From Moringa oleifera (lineage: Eukaryota; Streptophyta; Magnoliopsida; Brassicales; Moringaceae), in assembly GCA_021397835.1 (NCBI GenBank), contig JAJFZO010000229.1, positions 2,728,001 through 2,792,000 on the forward strand: a stretch of 64,000 nt of DNA, in the 5' to 3' direction. Position 1 is the stretch's first letter, and each line of letters opens with the position of its first letter. The translations under genes were made by a program, and so were the position numbers. Under the pieces are notes generated by a model. It was not told where the DNA came from and did not search any database. It was given only the letters and a program-made list of their open reading frames with translations. This document shows positions 1 through 13,400 of the stretch, piece by piece.

Positions 1-3000
1 CTATTCTGGTATTGGTTGTTACTGGGCTGTTGTGTGTAGGGATCAAGGAGGTAATTTCTTTTAGGTTCATTTTTCTTTTTTTGCTGACAACTTCTTCTTG
101 AATAAATTTTGTTTGTGTATCTACTCTAAAATGTAAACTCTTCCATGCAGAGCACACTTGCACAAGCCATTGTCACCACGGCAAATGTTTGTGCCATGAT
201 TTTTGTCATAATAGCTGGTGGTTATCTGGGTTTCAAGACTGGATGGACTGGATATGAACTTCCTACTGGGTAAGAGGCCTCCATTTTGTACCTCCACTCT
301 GACATAATGATTATCTGATAATACTCAATGTAAGACATAATTCTTGATCTGTTAGGTATTTTCCCTTTGGGGTTGATGGAATGCTTGCTGGTTCTGCAAC
401 CGTCTTCTTTGCATACATTGGGTTTGACTCAGTTGCCAGCACTGCTGAGGAGGTTTCTCTTCTTTCCCACCTCCTTCTGTCCATCCCTCCTTATAGCTCC
501 CTCTCTCCCTCCCTACCCCTCTCTCTCTCTCTCGTGCCCCCTTCCTTGTGGAAGGTGCTAGTTTACAGTATCTGCAGAATTATTATTTCCCTTAGGGGCC
601 TTTGACGTGGTGGCACTTGAAATGATTGAAATCCTCAATTCTGACAGGTGAAGAATCCTCAACGTGACTTGCCACTGGGAATTGGTCTTGCACTGTTTAT
701 TTGTTGTACACTATATATGCTGGTCTCGGTTGTAATTGTTGGTCTGGTGCCTTATTATGCAATGGATCCTGACACCCCCATTTCCTCTGCATTTGCTAAC
801 CATGGGATGCAATGGGCAGCGTGAGTATATTTGGTACAGATTCATTGTGATTTTATTTCTTTCGTTTGGAAATAGAATCTTTTGGTTTGAAGTCCTTTTT
901 CTTTTTTGTACCTATAGATACATAATAACTATTGGAGCTGTTACTGCCCTCTGCTCAACATTGATGGGTTCGATTCTCCCTCAGGTAAATCAATGGAATC
1001 CTTAGGGATTTTCTGTTGTAGTTTTAACAGTCATGAGATTACTTACCTGTCCAAAGTGTTCATTGTCACGTGTTGTTCACTAACTTCTATTGTGATCTAA
1101 TTCCTGATTGGTTTGGATATTTTCCTAAAATAGGCCATGATAAGAAAAGCATGAAATGCATGGAGATAAAACATTTGATGCTTAAGGACTTTGCCCTTTT
1201 GAGTGTTATACTTGATCAGTCTTACTATTGACTATTCTATGAATGGTATGCTTATTTCAAACATACCGTATGATTACTAATCTAATTCTACTGTGCTTCT
1301 TACCAAGAAATGACTGAATGAGATCAAGAATATGATTGGCTCATAGGAAATTAAATAGTTGTTCCATGATTTATCTAGAATATATCTTGACTAAGACATC
1401 AAGTTACGAGTTTGGTGGATGTATCTTATTTTTCCTTTTCTTTTCTTTCTTTATCCTTTTACTCTTTATTTTGAATCTACACTAAGATTGATGCCTGAAA
1501 ATTGTGATCTATGAGAAACATCAGGACTTGAAATCTGACATATAAACATTTGGAATGCCTACTATCAAGAGTTTGGTATGAGCATGCTTGACATATAGTC
1601 ATAACCAGCTAACCGTTCTATATGATTACTATTTTATTTTGTTGCTAATGTCTGCAGAGTACTAACATCTAACACTTACTTTGGCCACCATTTTTTCTGG
1701 AGGTGAAGATTGTCTTCAGGATGGTTCTTTAAATTTGTTGCTATCTTGTACTGTGTAGTATTCATCCTCTTTGGTGACACTTGAATCAGTCTATGTTGTC
1801 GTGTGCAGCTATTTAATCTATCTTGTCTGGCTTGATGGTTGGATATCGAGGTCAGATAGGTATGATAGAATCATGTGGGAAACTAAGATAGAAGTTATCT
1901 GGCCTTAAATGGATTGATGATCTTGATTCCCGTGGGATATAGTCATCTTGTTTCTTTCACTTCTTCCACATTATCAGCAGTTCTTAATGAGTTCCTCAAA
2001 GCATGAACTAGTGTCCAATAACCAAAATTTGCTTTTACAAGGCAACCCACTAGCTCTTTATCATTTTATATTCTCTATATCTATTCGGTGATTGTTTTTG
2101 GCAGTATTTCCTGTGCCTGATTACTTGTATATGCTCGATTTGCATGGTGAAGGCTTAATCTCAAAAAGGATACTATGCTGTTTTGATATTGTTTGATGTC
2201 TGGCAACTTGATCTTTAACATGCGATCTGTGATGGGTGCTAGTGGCCTCTGGCATAAGCAGGCTTAGACAAATGACAAAAACTAATGTGCATGGCTACCC
2301 TCCAGGGTTATATTACGAGGCTCTGTTGACATAATCTTTTCATGGTATCTCCAAACCTAAATTGAAAAATTCTATTTGAATGCCTTCCAGCAAGGGAAGT
2401 AAACAACCTGAGTTTGTGGAGTTGATGTTAAGTTTTATTGTCTGTGTAATTATATCGTCAAAGAAGATCTAATAAACTTAAGAAAAATTTGTACTTGATC
2501 TACCACACTTGGAGGTTTTCTTCTAAAACTTAGATCTCTCTTTCCCAATGAATTAGATGTGGAAGGTAACTGCTTGGCCACTTCCATTTGAGGCAGAGGT
2601 TATTTTTGATCAACGGTCAGTTTAGTTTAGATTGTTCTGTGTCTCTGACCAATTGCACTGCATATAGTCATGATGATCAGTCAAATCTTGTATCACAGTA
2701 GAAAAAACATCACAAGAATGTTTCTCTTGAAATGACTTGCACATTCAAAACAAGCTTGAGGACATCTGCTTTGTAGCTCCATCCGCTGCATGTCATAAAC
2801 CTTTTTGTGGTCTCTTTGTGACTAATTTAATATGGTTTCCATCTTTTTTGCTTCCAGCCACGGATTCTGATGGCGATGGCTAGAGACGGACTGCTCCCTT
2901 CATTCTTCTCAGATGTTAACAAAAGAACCCATGTCCCTGTCAAGAGCACAGTGGTTACTGGTATTGGTGCAGCAATCTTGGCATTCTTCATGGATGTTTC

Positions 3001-4635
3001 ACAGTTGGCAGGGATGGTATGTTGAACAATGTTTTCATCCATCATTGGCAGTTCAGAAATTAGAGTCGTCCTGGTTGAATGAAATATCACTTCAAAAGGC
3101 CCTGATTTCCAGGCTGCATTTAGGATTTTTTTTCTGAGAAGCCTTATATTTTCAAAGATGTACACAGCATAAGCGCTATGATAATGACTTAGAACATGAC
3201 CATTTCTGATTAGCTTTCAAGTGTGCACTTTCGTGCACATATACATATAACATCATGCATCTAGGTTCTAATGAGTCGCTATTTTGTTGCAGGTCAGTGT
3301 GGGCACGCTGCTTGCGTTTACCATGGTAGCAATTTCTGTGTTGATTCTGAGATATGTTCCTCCAGATGAGGTGCCACTTCCAGCATCACTTCAAGAGTCG
3401 ATTGATTCTGTTTCATTGCGATATAGTCAGAATACCAAGGTTGACGCTGGCACTTCCACGAATACGACCGAACCTTTACTTGGCAAGAAAGTCAAAGCAG
3501 TTGATTTTCCTATTATTTTAAAACAAGAAGCTCAAGGCAATTGTAAGTTCCTAGCACGCTTTTCTCCTTTTCTTTTTGTTGTCCATTTAGGCATTTCAAT
3601 CTTTTGATTAAGCATGTTAGTAGATCTATTGAGATGCCACATCTACTATCATCGAATTCCTGATATGATATTCTATTCTGACCATGTATTTATTGTTGCA
3701 GTCATCAATATTAGTGATGAGAACAGAAGAAGGATTGCTGGCTGGACCATTATGTTGACTTGTGTGGGGGCATTCCTCCTCACTTATGCAGCTTCAAATT
3801 TGGGCTTTCCAAGGTTGATTCCGAGTTTCATTCTCACAATAATTTGCCAGTTGCATATTTTAACTTTTGTAGTTTTAATTGTAAACTTTCAAAAGTCTGT
3901 AGCAGGCTTGTCTAATGTATCAATGGCCAAAGGCTATCATCTTTTTTGTGCCTGTTTCCTCTTTTGAGCTCATTGGTTTCTTCTCCAGGGTTCTTCGATA
4001 CACATTGTGTGGAGTTGGTGGCACTCTTCTTCTATCGGGTCTGATTGTGCTGACCAGTATAGATCAAGATGATGCAAGGCACAGCTTTGGGCATTCTGGA
4101 GGTATGCTCTTTGTTTATCTGGTAAAATTGTGTACTTGATAAGGCTAATTGAGCTCACAAGGAAACTTGTATTGCCCTGCAATTTTTCTCTGTCCTTTAT
4201 TAAGTTCTCTCTCCTTTCTTTTTTTGGGTTGCCTAAAGTTATTTTGTGTGAAGAGTTGAAATCACGCATAGTTTCAATATTGTTCTCTTTTCAGGTTTCA
4301 TTTGCCCCTTTGTTCCTCTCCTACCAATTGTCTGCATTCTCATCAACATCTACTTATTGATTAATCTCGGGTGAGTATCATTTCAGTCACTGTCTGAGAA
4401 ATTTGTAAAGCTCATAGCATGACTGGGCCTTGTAAATCTATATCCTGCTGATGAATACTATTCTCTCTCTGATGTCAGAGCTGCTACCTGGGCTCGAGTT
4501 TCTATTTGGCTGTTAATTGGGGTGCTTGTCTATGTATTCTACGGCCGGAATCACAGCTCGTTGCTGGATGCTGTGTATGTGCCTGCAGCTCATGCCAATG
4601 AAATTTATTGCAGTTCTGGAGATTCCTTGGCTTAG
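1..4635 (+). CDS. Cationic amino acid transporter, CAT2/CAT4-like (5' partial)
   Basis: Multi-pass membrane carrier of the APC superfamily (plant CAT family). Close family members sit mainly in the tonoplast and move basic or neutral amino acids. Eleven exons are visible: 1-50 (frame from base 3), 151-269, 356-452, 648-820, 918-984, 2858-3016, 3293-3542, 3702-3813, 3989-4101, 4295-4370 and 4479-4635. All junctions are GT-AG and phases close to 456 codons plus TAG. Family signatures seen include FFAYIGFDSVASTAEE, KNPQRDLPLGI, ARDGLLPSFF and the C-terminal VPAAHANEIY. The hydrophilic loop near 3360-3540 precedes the last membrane segments (3740-4560). The 5' exons lie left of the window. The intron at 985-2857 is long (1.87 kb) and I see no gene in it. 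Assignment to the CAT family is firm; which paralogue, and the tonoplast location, are inferred from the family. Confidence 0.93.
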
Positions 4636-5325
4636 TCATCCAAAGGGCTATGATTTAGCTCACTAGTTCTAGGGAGAGTCTCTTTATCGCTTGCTTGAAA
4701 TGAAACACCCCTTAGCAACCCCCCTGCTAATTATTTTGTTGTACTCTCAATTGTGTCTAGACTGATGACTCCATCAGTCACATGTTTGTGTATTATGTAG
4801 CATGTGCTATTGCTGGGTGGGTTGGGGATTCCTAAAACTTGTAAATAGTATAAGAAATTTAGATTAAAGAAGATGATTTGCCCTTCTCATGCTGCTCTTC
4901 AATGTACATTTATTAGGGTTCCATCAGCTGAGATGCATGTTAGGCTTTCAAGTCTCAGGTTGGATGTGTTACATGCTCAATGTATGTACATTACACGCAT
5001 CTAGTCCTTTAGGGAAGAAACAGGTAATTAAGTGATGCATGCACCATATAGTATAGGGTTATGAATAAGGAATAAACCCTGTTACATAACTACAATACCG
5101 GGATAGGTTATGCTACCCAAAATGCTAATTAACTGAAAAATAAGAATCAACATTCAAGCCAAATGTATAATTTCATTATGGTTTCTCTGATTTTAGGAAT
5201 AGTAATTAAAATTACAAACTCTATATAGATCATAACCGACTCCATTATATTTAATATACTTGTCTTGCTCTCTCTATTAAGCCCTGCAGTCCAAAAGCAA
5301 AAATTGGACGACATCATTACAGGAA
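4636..5325. other. Intergenic region between two convergent genes
   Basis: This holds the 3' flank of the amino acid transporter and, on the other strand, the 3' flank of the small membrane-protein gene. It is AT-rich and I see no ORF, RNA gene or repeat in it. Confidence 0.6.
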
Positions 5326-5575
5326 TTACAACATTTGTTCCATGAATGAGTTGATAAATAATACTAGTCTTGGAAGATTCTCAAGAACCAATGTCAATAT
5401 TCCACCGAGCAGAAACATTATAATGAAAGCTAGTAATATCTTCCCAATGTATACAAATCCGATTCCAGGCTTCAAACCCCTCTTTATAGCATGGGAACTG
5501 TCAGAACTCTGCCAAAGCATATACCATTTCATCATACATCAAAACAATCCAACTTCAACAAATTTACAACAGATT

Positions 5576-5619
<44 letters not shown>

Positions 5620-8432
5620 AGTGTCCTATTTACGGGTCAAAGTCTATTGTGTAAAGAGAAAGTATGACATATTGAAGTCATAGTAATATGTAAGCCACTA
5701 AGGTCAATTTAGTTGTCAGTGTGTTCTGAAATATATAGTGAGATCCTAAATTGTTACGCAGATTTAGTAAGTTCTTGGGTCTAGCTTTGACTATACAAAC
5801 TTGCAAAGGGACCTTGGGTATGTATTTCACCAAGCATAGTGCAAGCCCTTTTTTTAAAATTTTTTATTTTTATCATAGTGCAAAACCTATTTTAGTTATT
5901 AAGTTTCTGATATCTCTCTCCCATTTCCCTTTTTACAGTCTTCCAGAAACCAAATTAAGTTCATAAAATAACAATCAGGACTTCAAGGAACAGAAGCACA
6001 TTCATGTGTCAACCACATATGATGGACAATTAAGATTATTTGAGATTATAAAGATGATCCAATTGTCCAGTTGCTTTGGCAATGAAAGCGAGTTAGACTC
6101 TTCTCCATGCATTAACTCTCAATGAGATAGCCTTATGATAGAATCATAGTAATGCTGCAGTGGCCAAATATTGAACTAGTGAAATATATGTTATACTACA
6201 ACTCTCTCATGGAAAACAAATAGATGATGGTTTCAATCCCAAGCTACACAAGTTTCATTTTTGTAAGTAAAATAAAGCACTAGAGAAAGCCAAAGATGGG
6301 ACGGACTGAGAAAAGAGTAAGAACTTGTTGAAGAGGGTTTGGCTAGTTCAATAAGACCACTTATAGCAACAATCAGCAATTTAATGCAAGAAACACAAGA
6401 CATCGTGAAGAGTATAATACTACAAAGACCAGAAAGTACCGGAAATCACAGCTAAGAGAATGGCAAAGATTATTTTCTTTATCATATGGTCATCTTCTAC
6501 TCCTATTCATTACATGAAAGAGAATTAGCATCTAAGGTGCAAAGTGCAAATTGCCACGTATCACTCCTGAGTGGGTATCTATAGTAGTATCAGAAAGTTT
6601 TTAGATAGCTTAGATATGACTTTATTTGCCTTCTATAATCACATGAGATAGTATCCGAGGCACATAATCTAGAAGTAATGAAACAGTGGAGAGGCATCCG
6701 GATATATAACCAATTTTTTTGCTCCATTAAAGATGAAAGTCATATTAGGCCAGCTGTAGTGCTTACAAACATAGTTGCAATGTGTTGATAAACAGGTTTA
6801 ACCATGGCATTTAATGCCACTCTCACCAGGAAAAGACATATACACACAAAGGGCTATGATAAAATGCCAGCACAAGATCTTAGGCAGGGTAGGAAAAAGG
6901 GAGAAAAAGAGGTGGATTAAACAAGAAAACAGTGTGCCAGAAAATTGATCAGATGAATTCATAAAAGGCTAACACTGCATATTAGAACAAAATTTCTGCT
7001 TCTAGCATGGTGGCCTATAATATCACTTCATCTATTATAGGACCTGAACTATCATAAATATTTGCAAGTTTGTATCTCTAAAATTCATCATTCAACTAAA
7101 AAAGGTGTATCAAATTCATCATTTATCTTTGTCTATAAACCCAATGACTTCTGCTGCTAGTTATACTCAGCTCAAACCACATAATATAATCAAAATCTGC
7201 TTATGTTGGTCACTGAACTTTAAGATGAATTATTTGTTTAGTTTATATAACCATAAAAAGTCACCATAGTAGTTCTCTTTTCCATCAAACAACTCAAGCA
7301 CTTTCCAAGACTAGAAGTCTACTTCATCAAAGAAACCATCCTTAAGTATGATTGACCCTTTTAAGTTGTGAACCATAACCTTGTACTGTGAACCATAATA
7401 CACTGACTTTCTCTTGACTATGATTGGGACCATTATAATTTCAAACTGACAAATATGCTCTTCAAGTTGCAAGCAAGCTTTGATAGCATAAAATAGCAGC
7501 TTATTTAAATTCTTTGGCATGTTTCTAAATGAAGGCGGTATGATACAGAAATTTAAACTCATCCTATTAAGCATCACTTGTATCAAATGCATTTGATAAT
7601 CTAATTAATGCCCATCCAGTTGAGCCTATCTGATAGACAGTTCCAAGCAAAACCTATAAACTGAATGATTGGGAAAGAAAGAAATTCATACCGTTACAGT
7701 AGGGACACCTCTTGTAGTCAGCTTCACTTCTTCCCCTTCCCTAATTACTACATCAAGGGGAAAAAAAAGAGTCAATGCAAGTAACAATTTCGAGTCATTT
7801 ACAAGCACCCACCAAAGTAAAATACTATTTACAGAGAAAAGGCTCAATTACCTCCATAGTCTAGTTCAGTAACTGTCTGCAACTTCCAACCACTGCCATA
7901 GTCCACAAGAACCGCATCAGGGCCAAAATTAATGGGTTCCTCCCCGTCTTTAACAGCTACAATATGCAAGGCAAGAGGGTTTCCAATATCCAACTTCCTA
8001 TTCACCAATGACACAGCAAACCCTGCCTTCGTCCCTGCCGCAAAGCGGCTTTTCTTACCAGAACTTTTGCAAGTAACCTCCAAAAACTACTCAAAAATTC
8101 ATATTGAAATGAAAATCCAATCAAATTTCACACCAAAAAAGAAAAAAGAAAAAGAAAAGAAAGAGAAGACAGCAACACTCAGTTCAAATTACTATCCAAG
8201 GTATATAAGAATACATAAAGCTGTATTTAGAAATCCCTGAAAATTGAAATGACCTGATTTAGCAACGAAAATCATATTTTCAACAACTTTTGCGACAACA
8301 TCGCATGTACATATGGGTAAAAACATTGAAATCTGCTCTTTCTCCATAAGTAAATTGACAGAAGGGAAGTGAAGAAGAGAAGATTACAGCTGATGCCTGT
8401 GGAGAATCGACTGTCGAGGTCTCTTCAGCCAT
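5326..8432 (-). CDS. Small conserved membrane protein, function unknown
   Basis: Four coding exons on the minus strand: 8432-8388, 8086-7852, 7747-7692 and 5508-5326. All junctions are GT-AG and the phases close to 172 residues. The start is the ATG of MAEETSTVDS at 8432. The N-terminal two thirds look soluble and beta-rich, with phrases such as FAAGTKAGFAVSLVNRKL and EEPINFGPDAVLVDYG. The C-terminal exon carries one strongly hydrophobic stretch (about residues 128-152, KILLAFIIMFLLGGILTLVL) followed by a short amphipathic tail. That suggests a protein anchored by its C-terminus with the globular part in the cytosol. The last intron is about 2.2 kb. I believe such a protein is conserved in plants but do not recognise its name. 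Exon structure is well supported; function is unknown. Confidence 0.8.
5580..5616. repeat. (TA)n microsatellite
   Basis: Uninterrupted TA dinucleotides inside the last intron of the minus-strand membrane-protein gene. Confidence 0.95.
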
Positions 8433-9596
8433 TGTGGGGAGAGGAGGAGGGGAGAGTAAGGACAGAGAACACGAAGAAGTGCTCGACTTAAAACTTCGTT
8501 GCAGCAGAGGTTCGTTTCTGTTACAAGCGGAGTTTGGGCTCAAAGCTAAGTTCGGCCCAAAGCGGAGAAAATTCGATTTAGGCCCATCATTTCTTTTCCC
8601 ATCTTGGTTATATACACAAGTAAACAAACAAATAAATAAATGTACATATAATAAAATTTATTCAAATTTTAATTATATATTTAAATTTTTAATTTAATTT
8701 AATATAAATTTTAATTTAAATAATTATAAAATATAAAATTTTTAATTTATATTTAAACATATAATAAAGTAAATATTTTATTAAATCTTAATTTTTATTT
8801 TTTAAAAAATTATTAATTTAAAAAAGATCTAAATATATTGATATGTTATACAACTCAATTTTTATCTAAATAATTCAAACAATGTTTTTAATTTTTTTAA
8901 TTTATATAGAGGGCAAAATTGCTTTTTTGGTAGTCCATATATCAACTAAGGACAACACGTTGCATATGGTTTTTCCTAATTTTCAATTTTGCCTAATAAC
9001 ACATTTAACTTAGATACTCTGGCTTTTTTGTCAGGTGCAAAAACTACAATTTAATTTTTTTAAAAATTTTTTGTTAAAGTAAGCTTGTTTTCTATTCTTT
9101 GGTTTTTTTTAGATTTTTTTTACACTTGAATTATTATTAGTATTTTTTAGTATTTGATTTTGTCGAGAAGCATGAGTTGTTTTAAAAATTGTGATGGCCT
9201 AAAGTTGCCGATGTTTTGGAAGCATGTACTGTCTTACGTTACTTGTGGGACATTGATGGATAACTTTATGTCACCTACATACGTATTTAGGGTTTAAAAA
9301 AGTTGATTAATTGCAGGTTGCTTGTATTAGTTATCGATTAATTTAAAGATTGGTTTCTAGGTTAATTTAAGGCTTACTATTTGTTAGTCAATTTAATTAA
9401 TTCAATGGTTTGCTTTAAAAGTAATTTCTTTTTTTTTTTGTGCTTGCATGCATATAATTAATGACAGTGGGTATGTGACAATGGCTATAGTGGATAATAC
9501 GTTTATCTTATTTGATGTTGTTTATAGTCAATATAACGCATGTAAAATGTAGATTGCACACATATAATACTTGCATGTAAGGAGTTTCATGGTTTC
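8433..9596. other. AT-rich intergenic DNA, promoter side of the 5326-8432 gene
   Basis: Contains the promoter and 5' UTR of the minus-strand gene (just right of 8432), then very AT-rich DNA. From about 9100 it may already belong to the decayed MULE that is recognisable further right. I could not find the left terminal inverted repeat; the stretch near 8910-8940 (GGGCAAAATTGC...) resembles a MULE end but I found no matching right end. Confidence 0.4.
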
Positions 9597-10075
9597 ATGA
9601 ATAATCTACCTTACGTCATTTATACCTCTAAAGTTTGTTTGTATGCTTACTTTGTCTTTAGGATTGCTCAAATGGCTACATTTCACTTTATATGTCACAT
9701 GCATTATAGTGGCTTTTTTATTGACAATGTTGATGAGAGGTATAGTTCAGATAAAGCGGTTGTATTTGATGATGTGGATAATGATAAGTAATTATTCATG
9801 TAGTTAAAAAGAATGTTAGGGGAAATAGAGGCAGGGGTTAGGATTGGTAAATTTTTTTTTAGTTATGCCTCGATATATAATACAAAACGGGCTTAGAAAA
9901 ATAAAGAATGATAACGAAGGTATGAAAATGTTAAATGCAATGTATAAAGCTACTAAGGATATTCTTTTATATGTAGAGGATCTTATTGGGACATAACCCA
10001 ACATTAACATGATGCATCTATCCTTTCTACTTCTATTTCTATTCATCATGTTACACATAATTATGTGGAAGATGA
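9597..10075 (+). pseudogene. MULE transposase, N-terminal part (broken)
   Basis: Open from 9597 to 9791, then degenerate with stops (for example after VDNDK at 9791). The FHFICHMHYSGFF and VFDDVDNDK phrases fit the N-terminal segment of plant MURA-like transposases, which carries a hydrophobic 'HYGG' core followed by an acidic stretch and a VD.DK.S motif. The block ends exactly where the gypsy LTR begins, and an acidic, Asn-rich segment resumes at 15388. Decayed, with no intact product. The identification rests mainly on continuity with the clearer blocks further right. Confidence 0.5.
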
Positions 10076-10405
10076 TGCAGCAAAATGTTTGCTTCAAAAG
10101 AAAAGTCGAATAAAATCAGAAAACAAACTCAAAGGTTAAAATTTTAGAGAAAAATTTGATAAATTATGATTGAATTGCCTTTAATAATTACAATAAGCCT
10201 TTAAATAATGCAGGAAAGTAAACTAAGAATAAGAAATATAAAAAGAATAAGAAACTAACTTAGAGTAAAAATGGAAAACTTGAAAGAATAAGGAACTGAC
10301 GAAATGAAAAACTTGAAAGAATAAGAAACTGACTTAGACTAAAAAAACTAAAATAAAATAGATATCTATTTAAAATAGGACACTATATTAATGTGTACTA
10401 TATCA
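10076..10405 (-). repeat. 3' LTR of the gypsy element
   Basis: Matches 15077-15387 along its length with many substitutions and small indels. On the minus strand it begins TGATATAGTACAC next to the polypurine tract and ends ...TGCA. Confidence 0.8.
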
Positions 10406-10421
10406 ATCCCTTCCACTTTGA
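10406..10421 (-). other. Polypurine tract of the gypsy element
   Basis: On the minus strand AAAGTGGAAGGGAT directly precedes the 3' LTR, the expected place for the plus-strand primer. Confidence 0.7.
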
Positions 10422-13400
10422 AGAAAACTCACCCTCGAGTTTATGGCTACAAAGAAAACTCATCGGGGTAAAATACTCAATAATATCGGTAATATTGAAA
10501 GTATTAGAAATATTCATATCATCTGAAAAATCGATCTTGTAAGCATTATCACTAATCTTCTGAAAAACGTGAAAAGAACTGATCTTCTCATCTTTGAGCT
10601 TATTACATGTGCCAACAGAAAAATGATACTTTTGAAGATGAATCATCATCAGATCACATTCATTAAATAAGTTAAGACATTGATGCTAGTCTGCAACAAT
10701 CTTGTAATAAAGATTAATCTCATCTAAATTCTTCTTCACCTTGTGATGAATTTATTGAATTCATTCTGTAAACTCCTCAGTATTAGGGTTGGCGTTAGGG
10801 AAAAAAGACAGATGAAGCAAATCCACTGTATGCCTTAGAACACATCAAATCATATTTCAAAGAGTACGATTAGTCACCTCAATTTGTCCATCGGTTTGGG
10901 AGTGACTTATGGTACTATACTTCAATGAAGTACCAAATAATTTTCATAAAGTTTTCTAAAAGTGACTTATAATTTTTTTATCCTTATCAGAAGTTATTGA
11001 ATGAGGAATACCATATAAGCAAACAATCTCACAAAAAAATAAATGAGTCACATAAGAAGCATATGAAATCTTCATGCAAGGAAGAAAGTAAGCCATCTTG
11101 AAGAATCGATCAATTACAACCAAAACAGAATTAACTGCTTGTTGAGTCCTTGAGAGGCAAAAAACAAAATTCATAGTTAAATCTTGCCAAATTATCTCTA
11201 GAATAGGCAAAGGAGTATAAAACACAATATTTTGCGTTTATCCCTTAGCTTTTTGACACACTGGCCAATGCCATACACAATGTCCAATATCTCTCTTTAA
11301 TTGAGGCTGATAAAATCTTTCTTCGACTAAATTAATTGTTTTATCTCGATTAACATGTCTTCGTAATCCTTCAACATTCAACTCTTTAATCAAATATTCA
11401 TGTAAGGAAGAACGAGGAATACATAATTGCGTACCATCAAATAAGAATCCATCTTGGATAAGAAAATCATAAGCAAACTCCTTACTTTTGCATTGTGTTC
11501 ATATTTTGCCAAATTCCTCATCAATAGCATATATATCCTTTAAATAGTCAAACCCCACTGCCTCAGTACTCATTATAGTCAGTAAAATAGGCACGTTGAC
11601 TTAATATATTGGCTACTTTATTTTCTTTGTCAGATTTATGCTTGATAGCAAAAGTGAACTTTTGTAAAAAAGTAATCCATCGAGCATGCATTCGATTTAT
11701 CATTTTTTAAGAATTAATGAACTTTAAAGCTTGATGATCCATGAATAACACAAACTCTTGTTGAATGAAATAATGCTCCCAATGCTTTAAGGCGCGAACA
11801 ATGACATAAAATTTTGACTTATATGTAATCCATTTTTAATGAGATTCACTAACTTTTTTGCTTAAAACTCTACTAGATGCCTTTCTTAGGATAATATTGC
11901 TCTAATTCCTAAAATCGATGCATCACAGTCAACCTCAAATACTTTATCAAAACTGAAAAATGCGAACATTGGTGTATTGTATAATTATTTGTTTATTATT
12001 AAGAAAGTGTTCTCTTATGCATTGCCTAATTAGAATTGACTTTTTTTCAGACAATTGGTAATAAGTGCCATAATTATACTAAATCTTCGAATAAAATGCT
12101 TATAAAAGGTGGCTAAGCCATGGAAGTTTTGCACTTCATGCATAGTTTTAACATTTGGCCACTCATGAATTGCCTTCACTTTCACCTTGTTAACTTCAAT
12201 ACCATTTCTTCCTACTATAAAGCTAAGAAATAAAAGATTGTCAGTTATAAAGCTGTATTTTTTTAAGATTGATATACAACTTATTAGCTTTTAAAACTAA
12301 TAAAACTTCTCGAGATGTGACAAGTGCTCCCCTTCATCCTTACTGTAGATAAGAATATCATCAAAGTAAACCACCATAAATTTTTCGATAAATGGATGAA
12401 GAACTTGATTCATTAATCACATGAAATGTGCTGGGCGTGTTTGATAACCCAGAAAACATCACTAGCTATTCGTAAAGACCATCTTTAGTTTTAAAAGCTG
12501 TTTTCCATTCATCACCCGGTCAAATACGAGTTTGGTGATATTCGTTTCATAAATCAAGTTTGTCGAATAACATAACACCTTCTAACTTGTTAAGCATATC
12601 ATTAAGACATGGGATAGAAAAGTGATAGTTGACCATTATTTTATTAATAGCTTAACTATCCATACACATTCTCCAGTAACCATCCTTTTTCGGGGTGAGT
12701 AAAGCACGAACTGCACAAGTACTCATACTCTCACGAATCAAACCTTTGTTGAACAACTCATTAACTTGTCATTTTAATTGTTCATGCTCCATTAGCCTCA
12801 TACAGTAATGTTAAAAGTTAGGCAAACTAGTTTCAGGTATTAAATCGATATGATGTTGAATATTTCGCATAGGATGTAGCTCATTAGGTAACTCGTTAGG
12901 AGATAAATCAGCAAGTACCTCTTGGATCTTGGGTGAAACCTAAACAATTTCTTTAGATTGGCTTTTCACCACTAACATTATGATAAAGTTTGGCCCTTTA
13001 ACCTGCTTAAAGAATTCTGAGGCTGTTATGTTAGTGAATGGTGGTTTATCTTACTTAATAACATAATTGCTTTTCGAAGGTTGAGATTATGGTAATAACA
13101 CGATCTTTTTGTTGAGTCATCAAAAGATAAAAGTGTTATCTCGTTTTTTATAAGTGGCATTAACATCATAATATCGTGGTTTTTCTAATAGGATATAACA
13201 AGCATACATCTCTACTATGTCGCATATGACCTCATCTTTGTAATATTTCTTGATTGACAAATAAATCTTGCAAACTTTTTGCATTTAAATTTTTGAACCT
13301 TGCTTAATCCATGCGATCTTATATGAAGAAAGATGTTTCTCAGTTGTCAAATTTAATACTTTCACGAGAGCTTTAGAGACAACATTCTCGCTACTGCCAC

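Noticed and set aside
8910..8950. Possible MULE left terminal inverted repeat (GGGCAAAATTGC...)
   Set aside because: No inverted partner found to the right of the MULE.
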